DNA of 21,158 bases from a virus, in the IMG/VR virus record IMGVR_UViG_3300049893_003113, positions 1 to 21,158 of that record. One strand, given 5' to 3'. The notes beneath the pieces are model-generated. The model was not told the DNA's origin. It made no database searches and worked only from the letters and a program-made list of their open reading frames with translations. Positions 1 through 6,800 of this stretch are shown in pieces. Position 1 is the stretch's first letter, and each line of letters starts with the position of its first letter. A program made the translations under genes and the position numbers.

Positions 1-28
1 ACTGTGCTCACCTTCAAAGGAGGAACCG

Positions 29-478
29 ATGAACCTTGACGAATCAGAACTGGCCCCGGGCTACTGCGGGCTGCTCTTCGACGAAACCCCACTACTGACC
101 CAGGCCCACGTGCGGTCGTTCGTGTGGCCGATCCTGCTCTACAGGGGTGCCGTACGGCCCCATGAGGTGATTGCGGCCGTCTCTGCCGTGTGTTCCACCG
201 AGGACCTGAAAACGGGCGCTTGGGACGCCCTGGAGGGCGATTACAGCGATCGCACCCGGGTAGAGATCCTGGTCGACGAAGTCCTGGGCGAGATGGTCTC
301 CGAAGGCGTCTGCCGGTACAACGAGGAGCGGGACATCTGGGTCCTTGACCTCGGTGCCAACAAGGAAAACCTCCCGAAGATCATTGGCGTCGTCTGCTCG
401 CTCGACAGCGCCATGCCTCACCACCTGCTGGCAGATCTGTCCCTGGCCGATCGTCAGCGCCTCCCCATTCCCTTCTGA
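29..478 (+). CDS. Hypothetical protein, possible winged-helix fold
   Basis: A 149-residue ORF with a very good Shine-Dalgarno sequence (AAAGGAGG, 16-23) five bases before the ATG, so the start is well supported. I do not recognise the family. The middle of the protein (about residues 25-105) alternates predicted helices with a short beta hairpin ending in RDIWVLD. That order is compatible with a winged helix-turn-helix, but this is inference from composition only. No signal peptide, membrane segment or cysteine motif is seen. The next gene begins two bases after the stop, so the two are probably cotranscribed. It could be an early regulatory or host-takeover protein, but nothing in the sequence proves that. 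Confidence 0.75.
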   Translation: MNLDESELAPGYCGLLFDETPLLTQAHVRSFVWPILLYRGAVRPHEVIAAVSAVCSTEDLKTGAWDALEGDYSDRTRVEILVDEVLGEMVSEGVCRYNEERDIWVLDLGANKENLPKIIGVVCSLDSAMPHHLLADLSLADRQRLPIPF

Positions 479-480
479 TC

Positions 481-711
481 ATGGGCCAACATCAAAACAA
501 GCGAATCCGGAGAGAGCGCTACGAGCGCAATCTCGAACGCGAGGTCCAGGAACACCTGGATCCACCATCCGACGGCCAATTCTGTGTCTATGACAAGAAG
601 ACCAAGGAGCGTCACAAAGGTTTGAACTTCAAGCAGGCCCAGGCCCTCTGGAACTCCTTGGACAGTGCTATAATCCTTCAAGACGAGCACGTTCGTGGGA
701 AGGTTCTCTAA
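481..711 (+). CDS. Hypothetical small charged protein
   Basis: A 76-residue, strongly charged ORF with many Arg, Lys and Glu residues in the first 30 positions (for example RIRRERYERNLEREVQEH), suggesting a solvent-exposed helix. Residues 33-60 resemble a small beta-alpha unit with an FCVYDKKTKERHKGL stretch. No family is recognised. It starts two bases after the upstream stop without an obvious Shine-Dalgarno sequence, which suggests translational coupling. Its 3' end contains an extended -10 promoter-like element (666-674) and overlaps the next gene if that gene uses its GTG at 695. Confidence 0.6.
   Translation: MGQHQNKRIRRERYERNLEREVQEHLDPPSDGQFCVYDKKTKERHKGLNFKQAQALWNSLDSAIILQDEHVRGKVL
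666..674 (+). promoter_or_regulatory. Extended -10 promoter candidate TGCTATAAT
   Basis: Reads TGC TATAAT, a perfect -10 hexamer (669-674) with the TGn extension. The preceding G makes the GTGCTATA form shared with several other sites in this window. No TTGACA-like box lies 16-19 bases upstream. It sits inside the 3' end of a coding region and would drive the gene starting at 695 or 764 and the DUF3310 and LOG genes beyond. Confidence 0.55.
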
Positions 712-961
712 AACCACAGGGGAGTTCACCCCTAAGCCGTCGGTCGTCAAGGCCGGCGAGCGCATGCAGCAGGCCCCCACGCCACTGCCCATCTACCGCA
801 AAGGTGCCCACGTCGAGGTCTTCCTTGGCGCGGGTTGGGGCAAAGGCGGGATCGAGTACTCTGATCGAGACCGCTGTATCGTGTTCCTGAAGGTCGGCCA
901 GCGCCGAGTAACCTGTTACGACAGGCGTAACATTCGCGAGTACACTCCTTCATCCAAATGA
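695..961 (+). CDS. Hypothetical protein, SH3/KOW-like barrel
   Basis: An ORF of 88 residues from GTG 695. An ATG at 764 would give 65 residues and better fits a transcript starting at the promoter-like site at 666-674, so the start is uncertain. The core (about residues 33-83) has the rhythm of a small SH3 or KOW-like barrel: GAHVEVFLG, then GWGKGGIE, then a DRCIVFLK strand and an RRVTCYDRRNIREY end. This is inference from pattern, not a confirmed family. The stop overlaps the next ATG as ATGA (958-961), a sign of coupled translation with the DUF3310 gene. Confidence 0.65.
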   Translation: MGRFSKTTGEFTPKPSVVKAGERMQQAPTPLPIYRKGAHVEVFLGAGWGKGGIEYSDRDRCIVFLKVGQRRVTCYDRRNIREYTPSSK

Positions 962-1503
962 CCTACAACGCCATCAACCCCAGCCACTATCACGGCGACC
1001 GCCGCTTCGAGCCAATCGAGGTCATCGAAGACTGGCAGCTGAACTATCGCCTGGGCAATGCTCTGAAGTACATCTCTCGCAATGGCCGCAAGCCGGGCGA
1101 AGATCCGTGTGAAGGACTTCGAAAGGCCGTGTGGTATCTCACCCGTGAGATCGAGGCCCTCGAGGGCGCCAAGACTCCTTACGCCGTGACCTATCAGGAT
1201 GTCCTGGAGGACTACGCAGCCTGCGCTGCCGAGGGCGCTGAGCCCCATGAAAGCCTCGACGAAGCGTATGACGCATGGGAGGCCCTGGAGCGTCAGGAGA
1301 GCCTCTGGGACCCCTCTCTGGGCCCTGTTGAACCGGAGGAGGAACTGACCGGCGAGTTCTGCGAGGTCGACCTGCATGAGCTCCACAAAGACCTTGATCA
1401 GTTCGAGACGGATGAGATCATCTCGACTTTCGAGCGTCGCGGCCTCATCTTTGGTGTTGACAAACTCGGTCGCACCTATGTCCTTGGCACCCAGGAGGTT
1501 TGA
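958..1503 (+). CDS. DUF3310 protein (T7 gp1.7-like nucleotide kinase family)
   Basis: A 181-residue protein whose N-terminal 70 residues carry the DUF3310 signature: NPSHYHGD, then IEVIEDW, then RLGNALKYISRNGRK and a GLRKAVWYL helix. The family includes phage T7 gp1.7, described as a nucleotide kinase acting on dTMP and dGMP. Here the activity is inferred from family only. The C-terminal half (about 85-181) is acidic, not part of the core domain, and unrecognised. The gene starts in an ATGA overlap with the upstream ORF. Its end contains the Shine-Dalgarno AGGAGG for the LOG gene, linking two nucleotide-metabolism genes in one transcript. Confidence 0.85.
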   Translation: MTYNAINPSHYHGDRRFEPIEVIEDWQLNYRLGNALKYISRNGRKPGEDPCEGLRKAVWYLTREIEALEGAKTPYAVTYQDVLEDYAACAAEGAEPHESLDEAYDAWEALERQESLWDPSLGPVEPEEELTGEFCEVDLHELHKDLDQFETDEIISTFERRGLIFGVDKLGRTYVLGTQEV

Positions 1504-1505
1504 TC

Positions 1506-2063
1506 ATGACTAGAACCGTAGCTCTGTTTGGATCTGCTCGTCCTAAGGACACCTCTCCCCTCTATTGGGAGACTTTCAAGGCAGCCGAGCACCTGGCCGA
1601 GAATGGCTGGACAATCGCCACCGGTGGAGGCCCTGGCCTCATGGAAGCCGCCAATGCCGGCGCCAAGCGCGTTTGCGAGGGTGGCGTCTGCTCCCTTGGT
1701 TACAGCATATTCCTGCCATTCGAGTCATCCACAAACGACTCAGTGCAGTTGGACAGTCACCACGACAATTTCTTCACCAGACTCCAGCAGTTTACTGATG
1801 ATTGCGATGCTTTCATCGCTCTTCCTGGTGGCTATGGGACTCTGCTCGAGGTCCTGACCGTCGTTCAGCTCTTGCAGGTCGAGCACATGAAACCCAAGCC
1901 GTTGATCCTCGTCGGCAGTATGTGGGACAACATCATGCGCTATTCGTCCAACCTCATGTGGCGAAACAGGTTCATCGGAGAGGACGAGCAATCGTTCTGG
2001 TGGGTGGCGAGGGATCCCATGGAAGCAGCTACTAGACTGGTGGCATACCAACCGCTCCTGTAG
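1506..2063 (+). CDS. LOG-family nucleoside 5'-monophosphate phosphoribohydrolase
   Basis: A 185-residue Rossmann-type protein of the Lonely Guy (LOG, 'lysine decarboxylase-like') family. Visible motifs are the N-terminal strand and loop VALFGSA, the GGGPGLMEAAN loop (about 40-50) and the diagnostic PGGYGTLLE active-site motif (107-115), all intact. LOG and PpnN enzymes hydrolyse nucleoside monophosphates to a base and ribose 5-phosphate. In a phage this could recycle bases, but the substrate cannot be read from sequence. I chose ATG 1506 over the in-frame TTG at 1500 because AGGAGG at 1493-1498 sits seven bases upstream of the ATG. Neighbours are DUF3310 and, further on, ThyX and RNR, which supports a nucleotide role. 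Confidence 0.9.
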   Translation: MTRTVALFGSARPKDTSPLYWETFKAAEHLAENGWTIATGGGPGLMEAANAGAKRVCEGGVCSLGYSIFLPFESSTNDSVQLDSHHDNFFTRLQQFTDDCDAFIALPGGYGTLLEVLTVVQLLQVEHMKPKPLILVGSMWDNIMRYSSNLMWRNRFIGEDEQSFWWVARDPMEAATRLVAYQPLL

Positions 2064-2065
2064 CG

Positions 2066-2173
2066 ATGCCACTCTTGTCACTGGCCGGCCTTACGGTCGG
2101 CTCCATGATCATCAGCGGATTCTTCTTCTTGATGATCGTTCTCCTGGTCACCTACCTCGAGATCCGCAAATGA
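2066..2173 (+). CDS. 35-residue single-span membrane miniprotein
   Basis: A short ORF from ATG 2066 to TGA 2171-2173, two bases after the LOG stop and overlapping the RusA start as ATGA (2170-2173). The product has one strongly hydrophobic segment (about residues 3-29, including GFFFLMIVLLV) and ends in a short tail EIRK, suggesting a single transmembrane helix with the C-terminus inside. No family is recognised. The tight fit between two real genes and the coupling overlap argue that it is translated. Two other miniproteins of this type occur at 18024 and 20939. Confidence 0.65.
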   Translation: MPLLSLAGLTVGSMIISGFFFLMIVLLVTYLEIRK

Positions 2174-2541
2174 TCGAGCTGACCATCCACATGGTCCTGT
2201 TCTCGAAAGCACGCCCCAGGGTCACAAGCCGTGGGGCTTTTATGCCGAAAGAGTATCAGGCCAAGCGAAAGGAGATGCTGCGGCAGATCCAGGAGCAGTA
2301 CCAGGGGCCACCAATGGAGGGGCCGATCAGGCTCGAGATTGACGTGTTCGGGGAGGGGCGAGCCGATGCCGACAACATCATCGGGGCCCTGATGGACGCA
2401 GCCAACAAAGTCCTCTGGGTTGACGACCGCGTCAGCATCATTCCAGAGATCCAGGTCAAATGGACCAAGGCCCAGAGGGGGAACTCGAAGTGGGTGATCC
2501 GCATCTACCCACTAGACTCGGGGCAGGAACCGCTGTTCTAA
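2170..2541 (+). CDS. rusA: RusA-family Holliday junction resolvase
   Basis: A 123-residue protein matching RusA in length and motif order: ARPRVTSRG near the N-terminus (14-22), then RADADN (64-69), a helix ALMDAANKVLWVDD (73-86) and a KWTKA strand near 97-101. The acidic residues Asp66, Asp68 and Asp85 or Asp86 correspond to the metal-binding aspartates of Escherichia coli RusA. The enzyme cuts four-way junctions symmetrically. In phages it resolves recombination or replication intermediates, often before packaging. It follows the membrane miniprotein by an ATGA overlap and is followed one base later by the RecE-like exonuclease, giving a recombination pair. Confidence 0.93.
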   Translation: MIELTIHMVLFSKARPRVTSRGAFMPKEYQAKRKEMLRQIQEQYQGPPMEGPIRLEIDVFGEGRADADNIIGALMDAANKVLWVDDRVSIIPEIQVKWTKAQRGNSKWVIRIYPLDSGQEPLF

Positions 2542-2542
2542 C

Positions 2543-3394
2543 GTGGCCGAGACTTGCTTCAACCAGTCCGACTTTGACTACCGCAGGGAGGAAGGCGCAA
2601 ACCAGTCCTCCCTCAAGAAGATCCTAGAGAGCCCTGCCCACTACCAGGCGGCCCTCAAGTTCAAGATGATTCCGACTCCTGCCATGGAGATCGGCACCGC
2701 CCTGCATTGCCGCGTGCTTGACGGCGAGCAGGCGTTCCAGAATGCCTACGCAAAGAAGCCTGACGGGCTGTCCCTGGCCACCAAGGAAGGCAAGGAGTGG
2801 AAGGCCAACCTGGGCCGGAAGAAGGCGCTGTCAGCTGGCGGCAAGGACGATCCGTGGGGCAGCGTGGAAGGGATGACGGAATCCCTGCGCAAGCTTGCCT
2901 GGTTCTCGGGTGATGACGCCGAGTACGTCAAGCACAACGAGGTCTCGATCTACTGGGACTGGGAAGGGGTTCGCTGCAAGGCCCGCCTGGACCGCATACT
3001 CGTCGACGAGGGCATCGTCCTGGACCTCAAGACCACGGACTCCATTGAACCCGACGTGTTCGCCAAGAAGGTCGTGTCACTGGGGTACGACTTCCAGGCC
3101 GCCTACTACGCCAAGGCCGCTGAGGTCGCCTTCGGGAAGCCATTCAAGTTCATCTTCGCTGGCGTCGAACGAAAGCCCCCCTACGCGGTCGACATGTTCG
3201 AGGTGAGCGATGCGATGATGCAAGAGGGCATGGCGAAGTGCCTCGCCGCGGTCAGACTGCTCAAGACTTGTAACGAAACCGGCCAATGGCCCAGCCGTGA
3301 GCCTAGGATCATGAGGCTCGACTATCCCAGCTGGTACGTGCCCTACGGTCAGCCGGAAGCCCAGCCCCAAACCGAATCGGAGGATCTGTTCTGA
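2543..3394 (+). CDS. RecE/ExoVIII-like PD-(D/E)XK exonuclease
   Basis: A 283-residue protein starting at GTG 2543. It resembles the nuclease domain of RecE (exonuclease VIII): IGTALHCRVLD with conserved His55, then CKARLD (Asp150), VLDLKTTDS (Asp161 and Lys163, the D-x-K core) and YDFQAAYYAKA with the Gln of motif QxxxY (182-192). Such enzymes degrade one strand of duplex DNA 5' to 3' to give single strands for annealing. A short linker after residue 265 is acidic and Pro/Gln-rich. No RecT, Erf or Beta-like annealing protein is recognised in the window, so its partner must be elsewhere or unrecognised. The TGATG overlap at its end couples it to the next ORF. Confidence 0.85.
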   Translation: MAETCFNQSDFDYRREEGANQSSLKKILESPAHYQAALKFKMIPTPAMEIGTALHCRVLDGEQAFQNAYAKKPDGLSLATKEGKEWKANLGRKKALSAGGKDDPWGSVEGMTESLRKLAWFSGDDAEYVKHNEVSIYWDWEGVRCKARLDRILVDEGIVLDLKTTDSIEPDVFAKKVVSLGYDFQAAYYAKAAEVAFGKPFKFIFAGVERKPPYAVDMFEVSDAMMQEGMAKCLAAVRLLKTCNETGQWPSREPRIMRLDYPSWYVPYGQPEAQPQTESEDLF

Positions 3395-3588
3395 TGAGCG
3401 CCAACTTCAAGATCACCATCGAGGAGATCGATGGCTGGTACGACTGGGTGGTAGAGGGTGACCGCAACGCACGCGGCCCCTACTGCGGAGGCGGACGAAA
3501 CCTCAACCAGGTGCTAGACTCCATCGGCGAGACCGTCAAGGACAAAGCTCGCCACCCCTACAACCCCAAAGTTCGCACGGAGTACTGA
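3394..3588 (+). CDS. Hypothetical protein, 64 residues
   Basis: A small ORF flanked by TGATG overlaps on both sides (3392-3396 and 3586-3590), between the RecE-like nuclease and ThyX. The sequence begins with a likely beta hairpin (FKITIEEIDGWYDWVVEGD), has a Gly-rich turn (GPYCGGGRN) and then a helix (LNQVLDSIGETVKDKA). The family is not recognised. The bases TGCTAGACT at 3512-3520 within it match the extended -10 pattern seen elsewhere, but they encode an ordinary helix and may be chance. Confidence 0.7.
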   Translation: MSANFKITIEEIDGWYDWVVEGDRNARGPYCGGGRNLNQVLDSIGETVKDKARHPYNPKVRTEY

Positions 3589-4274
3589 TGGCCATTGTCA
3601 ACACCGACTACAGCAAGGCGTCGTTTCCTCGCGTCGACCTCGAGTTCGTCACGCCTAACGCTGAGCGATTCATGGGCTACGTGGCCCGGGTTAGCAACCC
3701 CCAGAACCAGGACAACCCCAACGTCGCTGGTCTCCTGAAGTACTGCATCAAGAATGGCCACTGGAGCGTGTTTGAACACTCCCAGATGACCCTGCAGATC
3801 ACCACCACCCTAGACATTGCCACTCAGATCCTGCGTCACCGAAGCTTCTGCTTCCAGCAGCTCTCGAGGCGCTATGCAGGCGAGGCTGAGGCGCCCCTGA
3901 ACATCCACATGCCCCACCTGCGGGCACCGCACCCCAAGAACCGTCAGAAGAGCGTAGACGAGCTCCCGAGCGACACTCAGCTCTGGTTCCAGGCCAAGCT
4001 TGACGAGCACTTCCGTCAGGCGGAGGAGCTCTACAAGGCGATGCTCGAGCATGGTGTGGCCAAGGAGTGCGCCCGCGCTATCCTGCCCCAGGCCGCTGAG
4101 ACCACTCTCTACATGACCGGCAACTGCCGCAGCTGGATCCATTACATCTGCCTGCGCTCTGCCAACGGCACTCAGGAGGAGCACCAGGACGTTGCATTAA
4201 AGGCTCAGGCTATCTTCCGCGACCACTTCCCCTCAGTAGCGGTCGCCCTCGACGAACTTAACTGGACACTCTGA
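3588..4274 (+). CDS. thyX: FAD-dependent thymidylate synthase ThyX
   Basis: A 228-residue protein with the ThyX signature RHRx7S at residues 83-93 (RHRSFCFQQLS). HWSVFEH (58-64) lies upstream and NCRSWIHYICLRSANGTQEEH (about 178-198) downstream, the latter contributing dUMP-binding residues. ThyX methylates dUMP to dTMP using methylenetetrahydrofolate and FADH2, without releasing dihydrofolate, so no phage dihydrofolate reductase is needed. It is common in cyanobacteria and their phages. The start overlaps the previous stop as TGATG, and the end overlaps the next ORF in the same way. It belongs with RNR, glutaredoxin and the dCTP deaminase family protein in supplying dNTPs. Confidence 0.97.
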   Translation: MAIVNTDYSKASFPRVDLEFVTPNAERFMGYVARVSNPQNQDNPNVAGLLKYCIKNGHWSVFEHSQMTLQITTTLDIATQILRHRSFCFQQLSRRYAGEAEAPLNIHMPHLRAPHPKNRQKSVDELPSDTQLWFQAKLDEHFRQAEELYKAMLEHGVAKECARAILPQAAETTLYMTGNCRSWIHYICLRSANGTQEEHQDVALKAQAIFRDHFPSVAVALDELNWTL

Positions 4275-4561
4275 TGACTGACACACTCAAAATCGTTCAT
4301 GTGGTAGAGGAGACGTCGTCCCTGGGAGAGGTTTTCCCGGGGTACACCTTTGAAATGAAAACTGACGTCTCAGACGTTACTGTTCATGAATGGTTCAAGA
4401 TCTTTGAGAAGGTCCTGGCCGCCAGCGGGTTCAGTGATCGCGTCATCATGAAGGGTGCATGCGAGTTGGCCTTTAATAGCATGCGCGACAGGAAGGACAT
4501 GGTCTGGCTCCATGAGGAGTACGACCTGGGTGAGTTTGGCAAACTACCGGGCGAGGAGTGA
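4274..4561 (+). CDS. Hypothetical protein, 95 residues
   Basis: An ORF coupled to thyX by a TGATG overlap. The N-terminal half reads as beta strands (TLKIVHVVEE and GYTFEMKTD), followed by helices (VTVHEWFKIFEKVLAASGF, then MKGACELAFNSMRDRKDMVWL) and an acidic tail. It has no transmembrane segment or recognised motif. It lies directly before the terminase pair and is separated from it by only ten bases. No function is assigned. Confidence 0.7.
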   Translation: MTDTLKIVHVVEETSSLGEVFPGYTFEMKTDVSDVTVHEWFKIFEKVLAASGFSDRVIMKGACELAFNSMRDRKDMVWLHEEYDLGEFGKLPGEE

Positions 4562-4571
4562 CTCCCCAGTT

Positions 4572-5201
4572 GTGACAAGTGATCCCAGTTCTTGGCGTGA
4601 GGCCAAGCCCCCGTACAATCCCGGCCCGATCACCAATTTCAGGCGTGGGTACAAGGTCAACGAAGCAGGCCGGCACGAGACTGATCAGCAGTATCGAGCC
4701 TTTTGCTTCTACATGAACCTGGGGGCTGGCCGCTCCTACTCTGAAACGGCCAAGATCGCCGAGGTGACGGAGGACACCATCCAAGCCTGGGCCAACAAGT
4801 ACAACTGGCAGCGCCGGGCAGCTCATCACGACAAGCAGCAGATGGCCCTGGCCCTCAAGGATGCGAACAAGATGGAGCGCCGGAAGCACCGGAAGGCCAT
4901 CGAGCAGTTCCGTGCAGCCAACGAGGAACAGGCCCGTCTGATGATGGACGTGTCTTCTGATCTGATGAACATCATCCAGAAGCGCATCCAGAAAGCCGAG
5001 GACCGGGAGGAGGAGATCCCGATGGCTCTGGTGTCCGGCCTGATGCGCGCAGCTGCCAACATCTCAGACAGTGGCCGCCAGGCATGGGCAACCGCTCTTG
5101 GCGTCAACGAGCTGATGCAGGTTGTTGAGCAGGAGCTCGAAGAGGTGACGGTTGAAGACGTTACCGATGATGTCTACGAGATTCCCCTGGACGAAGACTG
5201 A
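4572..5201 (+). CDS. Probable terminase small subunit
   Basis: A 209-residue ORF read from GTG 4572. The same frame is open further upstream, but that part lies over the previous gene. Residues 42-85 look like a helix-turn-helix: RAFCFYMNLGAG, then SYSETAKIAEVTEDTIQAWANKY followed by NWQRR, the layout of DNA-recognising small terminase domains. A long charged helical part follows (KMERRKHRKAIEQF onward), suited to oligomerisation, and the tail is acidic. It stops in a TGATG overlap with the large terminase. The identification rests on position plus the HTH, since small terminases are poorly conserved. GAGGAG at 4553-4558 is rather far (13 bases) from the start, so the exact start is uncertain. 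Confidence 0.65.
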   Translation: MTSDPSSWREAKPPYNPGPITNFRRGYKVNEAGRHETDQQYRAFCFYMNLGAGRSYSETAKIAEVTEDTIQAWANKYNWQRRAAHHDKQQMALALKDANKMERRKHRKAIEQFRAANEEQARLMMDVSSDLMNIIQKRIQKAEDREEEIPMALVSGLMRAAANISDSGRQAWATALGVNELMQVVEQELEEVTVEDVTDDVYEIPLDED

Positions 5202-6724
5202 TGTCAACCAAGCTCGGCAAGGACTACCTGGCCAAAGCGGCCCAGGGGCAGGACCTCGTGCAGGCCGTCAAGGCAAAGAAGGCTCAGCGGCAAGCCAGCG
5301 GCGACAAGGTCGTGCTCTGGAAGTTCATCCGCAAGGTGTTCCCCAACTACAAGTTCTACAAGTTCCATGCAGCAGTTATCGAGCAGCTCCAGCGCGTTCT
5401 CGACGGAGAGTGCAATCGACTCATACTTCAGGTCCCGCCGCGACACGGAAAGAGCCTCCTTGCAAGCCAACTTCTTCCTGCTGCTTATCTACTTGCTCAT
5501 CCCGATCGGTTTGTTGGTATCAGCTCCTACTCAGCAGAGCTCGCGGAAGGCTTCTCCAGAAAGGCTCGAGACTACTATCGCGAAGCTGGGGGACTCCTTA
5601 ATCCAAGCAGTCAGGCCGTAAACGCCTGGGGGACAGAGGGCGGCGGCGGTTTGTGGGCTGCTGGTGTTGGTGGTGCCATCACTGGTCGTTCTGGCCACCT
5701 GCTGATCATCGATGACCCCGTGAAGAACCGCGAGGACGCCGAGAGCGCCCGCATGATGGACAAGCTCAACGACTGGTACACCTCGACCCTGTACACCCGT
5801 CTTGAGCCCCAGGTGGGAGCGATTGTCGTCATTCAGACCCGATGGTCCGAAAACGACATGATCGGGCAGCTCCTGGAGAACGAGATGAACGTCTCGGAAA
5901 AAGGCCGGGAGAATTGGACGATCGTCGACCTGCCGGCCCTGTACGAGGAACAGGACGACCGCCCCCTCCTCCCTGCGCACTGCGAGGTGATCCAGGACTG
6001 GCGCACCGAGATTGGCCAGGCATTGTGCCCACAGCGGTACGACACTGACGACCTGGAGCGCATCCGGGAGGCCGTCGGCTCGAGGGACTTTGCCTCGCTG
6101 TACCAACAGCGGCCAGCCCCCGAAGGCGGCAACATGTTCAGCCCAGACTGGTGGCAGTACTACAGCCATGACACGGTGATGCCAGACTTCAGTCGCGTCA
6201 TGCTGGCGGTGGACGCCACCTTCACCGCAACCAACAAGAGTGACTACGTGGTTGGAGCCGTCGTCGGCCAGGCCGGCAACAAGTTCTATGTTCTTGATCT
6301 GGTCCGGGAAAAACTGGATGTGGTGGGTACGATGGCAATGATCAATCGAATGTATCAACGCCATGCTCTCTCTGGTACTGTTATCGAGTTGGCTGCTTCT
6401 GGCTATGCTGTCTACCAAATGATGAGTACCCGGGTCCCTGGCCTGATCGGGTTCAAGCCCGAGAAGAGCAAGGAGGCTCGGGCAGCGGGCATTGTGCCTG
6501 TGGTGGAAGCCGGCAACGTCTTCTTGCCTGTCAGCGCTCCATGGTTGGATGCCTTCATCAACGAGTTCTCGCTGTTCCCGGCTTCAAAGAACGACGACAT
6601 CGTCGACGCCATCACCATGGCAATCAACTACTGCAGCCAGCGGACGGCTCCTCAGCTGACGTCTGTTACCTGGGGGCGAGGCGACAGAATCCTGCCTGAT
6701 GTCCCGAGGTACTCACCCTGGTAG
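5201..6724 (+). CDS. terL: Terminase large subunit (packaging ATPase and nuclease)
   Basis: A 507-residue motor protein with both expected domains. In the ATPase domain, VPPRHGKS (78-85) is Walker A, LLIIDDP (167-173) is Walker B with the catalytic acid, and IQTRWSEND (211-219) is the coupling motif. The C-terminal RNase H-like nuclease has MLAVDAT with Asp338, a VIELAASG strand near 394-401, and NDDIVDA (464-470) supplying the last metal-binding aspartates. It translocates DNA into the prohead and cuts concatemers. It is coupled to the probable small subunit by TGATG. Its TAG stop falls inside an 11-bp repeat that also resembles an extended -10 element. The portal gene is about 9.5 kb away rather than adjacent. 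Confidence 0.96.
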   Translation: MSTKLGKDYLAKAAQGQDLVQAVKAKKAQRQASGDKVVLWKFIRKVFPNYKFYKFHAAVIEQLQRVLDGECNRLILQVPPRHGKSLLASQLLPAAYLLAHPDRFVGISSYSAELAEGFSRKARDYYREAGGLLNPSSQAVNAWGTEGGGGLWAAGVGGAITGRSGHLLIIDDPVKNREDAESARMMDKLNDWYTSTLYTRLEPQVGAIVVIQTRWSENDMIGQLLENEMNVSEKGRENWTIVDLPALYEEQDDRPLLPAHCEVIQDWRTEIGQALCPQRYDTDDLERIREAVGSRDFASLYQQRPAPEGGNMFSPDWWQYYSHDTVMPDFSRVMLAVDATFTATNKSDYVVGAVVGQAGNKFYVLDLVREKLDVVGTMAMINRMYQRHALSGTVIELAASGYAVYQMMSTRVPGLIGFKPEKSKEARAAGIVPVVEAGNVFLPVSAPWLDAFINEFSLFPASKNDDIVDAITMAINYCSQRTAPQLTSVTWGRGDRILPDVPRYSPW

Positions 6725-6728
6725 ACTG
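6718..6728 (+). repeat. 11-bp direct repeat CTGGTAGACTG, copy 1
   Basis: The sequence CTGGTAGACTG is at 6718-6728 and again at 6904-6914, bracketing the non-coding tRNA-like stretch. Both copies contain TGGTAGACT, which fits the extended -10 pattern (TGn TAGACT). The core GGTAGAC also matches the D-loop of bacterial tRNA-Leu. Copy 1 includes the stop codon of the large terminase. Confidence 0.6.
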
Positions 6729-6800
6729 TCTATGACAGAGGCCGGGTCACTGCCCCAAAAGGGCACACCTGGTCCATCCGCTTAACACCCTCCATGCCTC
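6729..6800 (+). other. Non-coding stretch after the terminase
   Basis: Together with the tRNA-like sequence that follows, about 210 bases after the terminase stop (6725-6936) hold no convincing gene. Visible here are a small hairpin TGTC-TAT-GACA (6727-6737) and a second hairpin TGCCC-CAAAA-GGGCA (about 6751-6765), neither followed by a T tract. No clear terminator closes the terminase transcript, so readthrough into the sigma factor gene is possible. Confidence 0.5.

Noticed and set aside
1500-1505. TTG start for the LOG gene
   Set aside because: AGGAGG at 1493-1498 is only one base from the TTG but at a proper distance from ATG 1506.
3512-3520. Extended -10-like TGCTAGACT
   Set aside because: It fits the motif but lies mid-gene in a coupled gene series with no terminator or gap near it. 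Kept out of the feature list as likely chance.
5531-6418. 295-residue minus-strand ORF
   Set aside because: It is antisense to the intact terminase with Walker A, Walker B and nuclease motifs in frame, so it is a shadow ORF.
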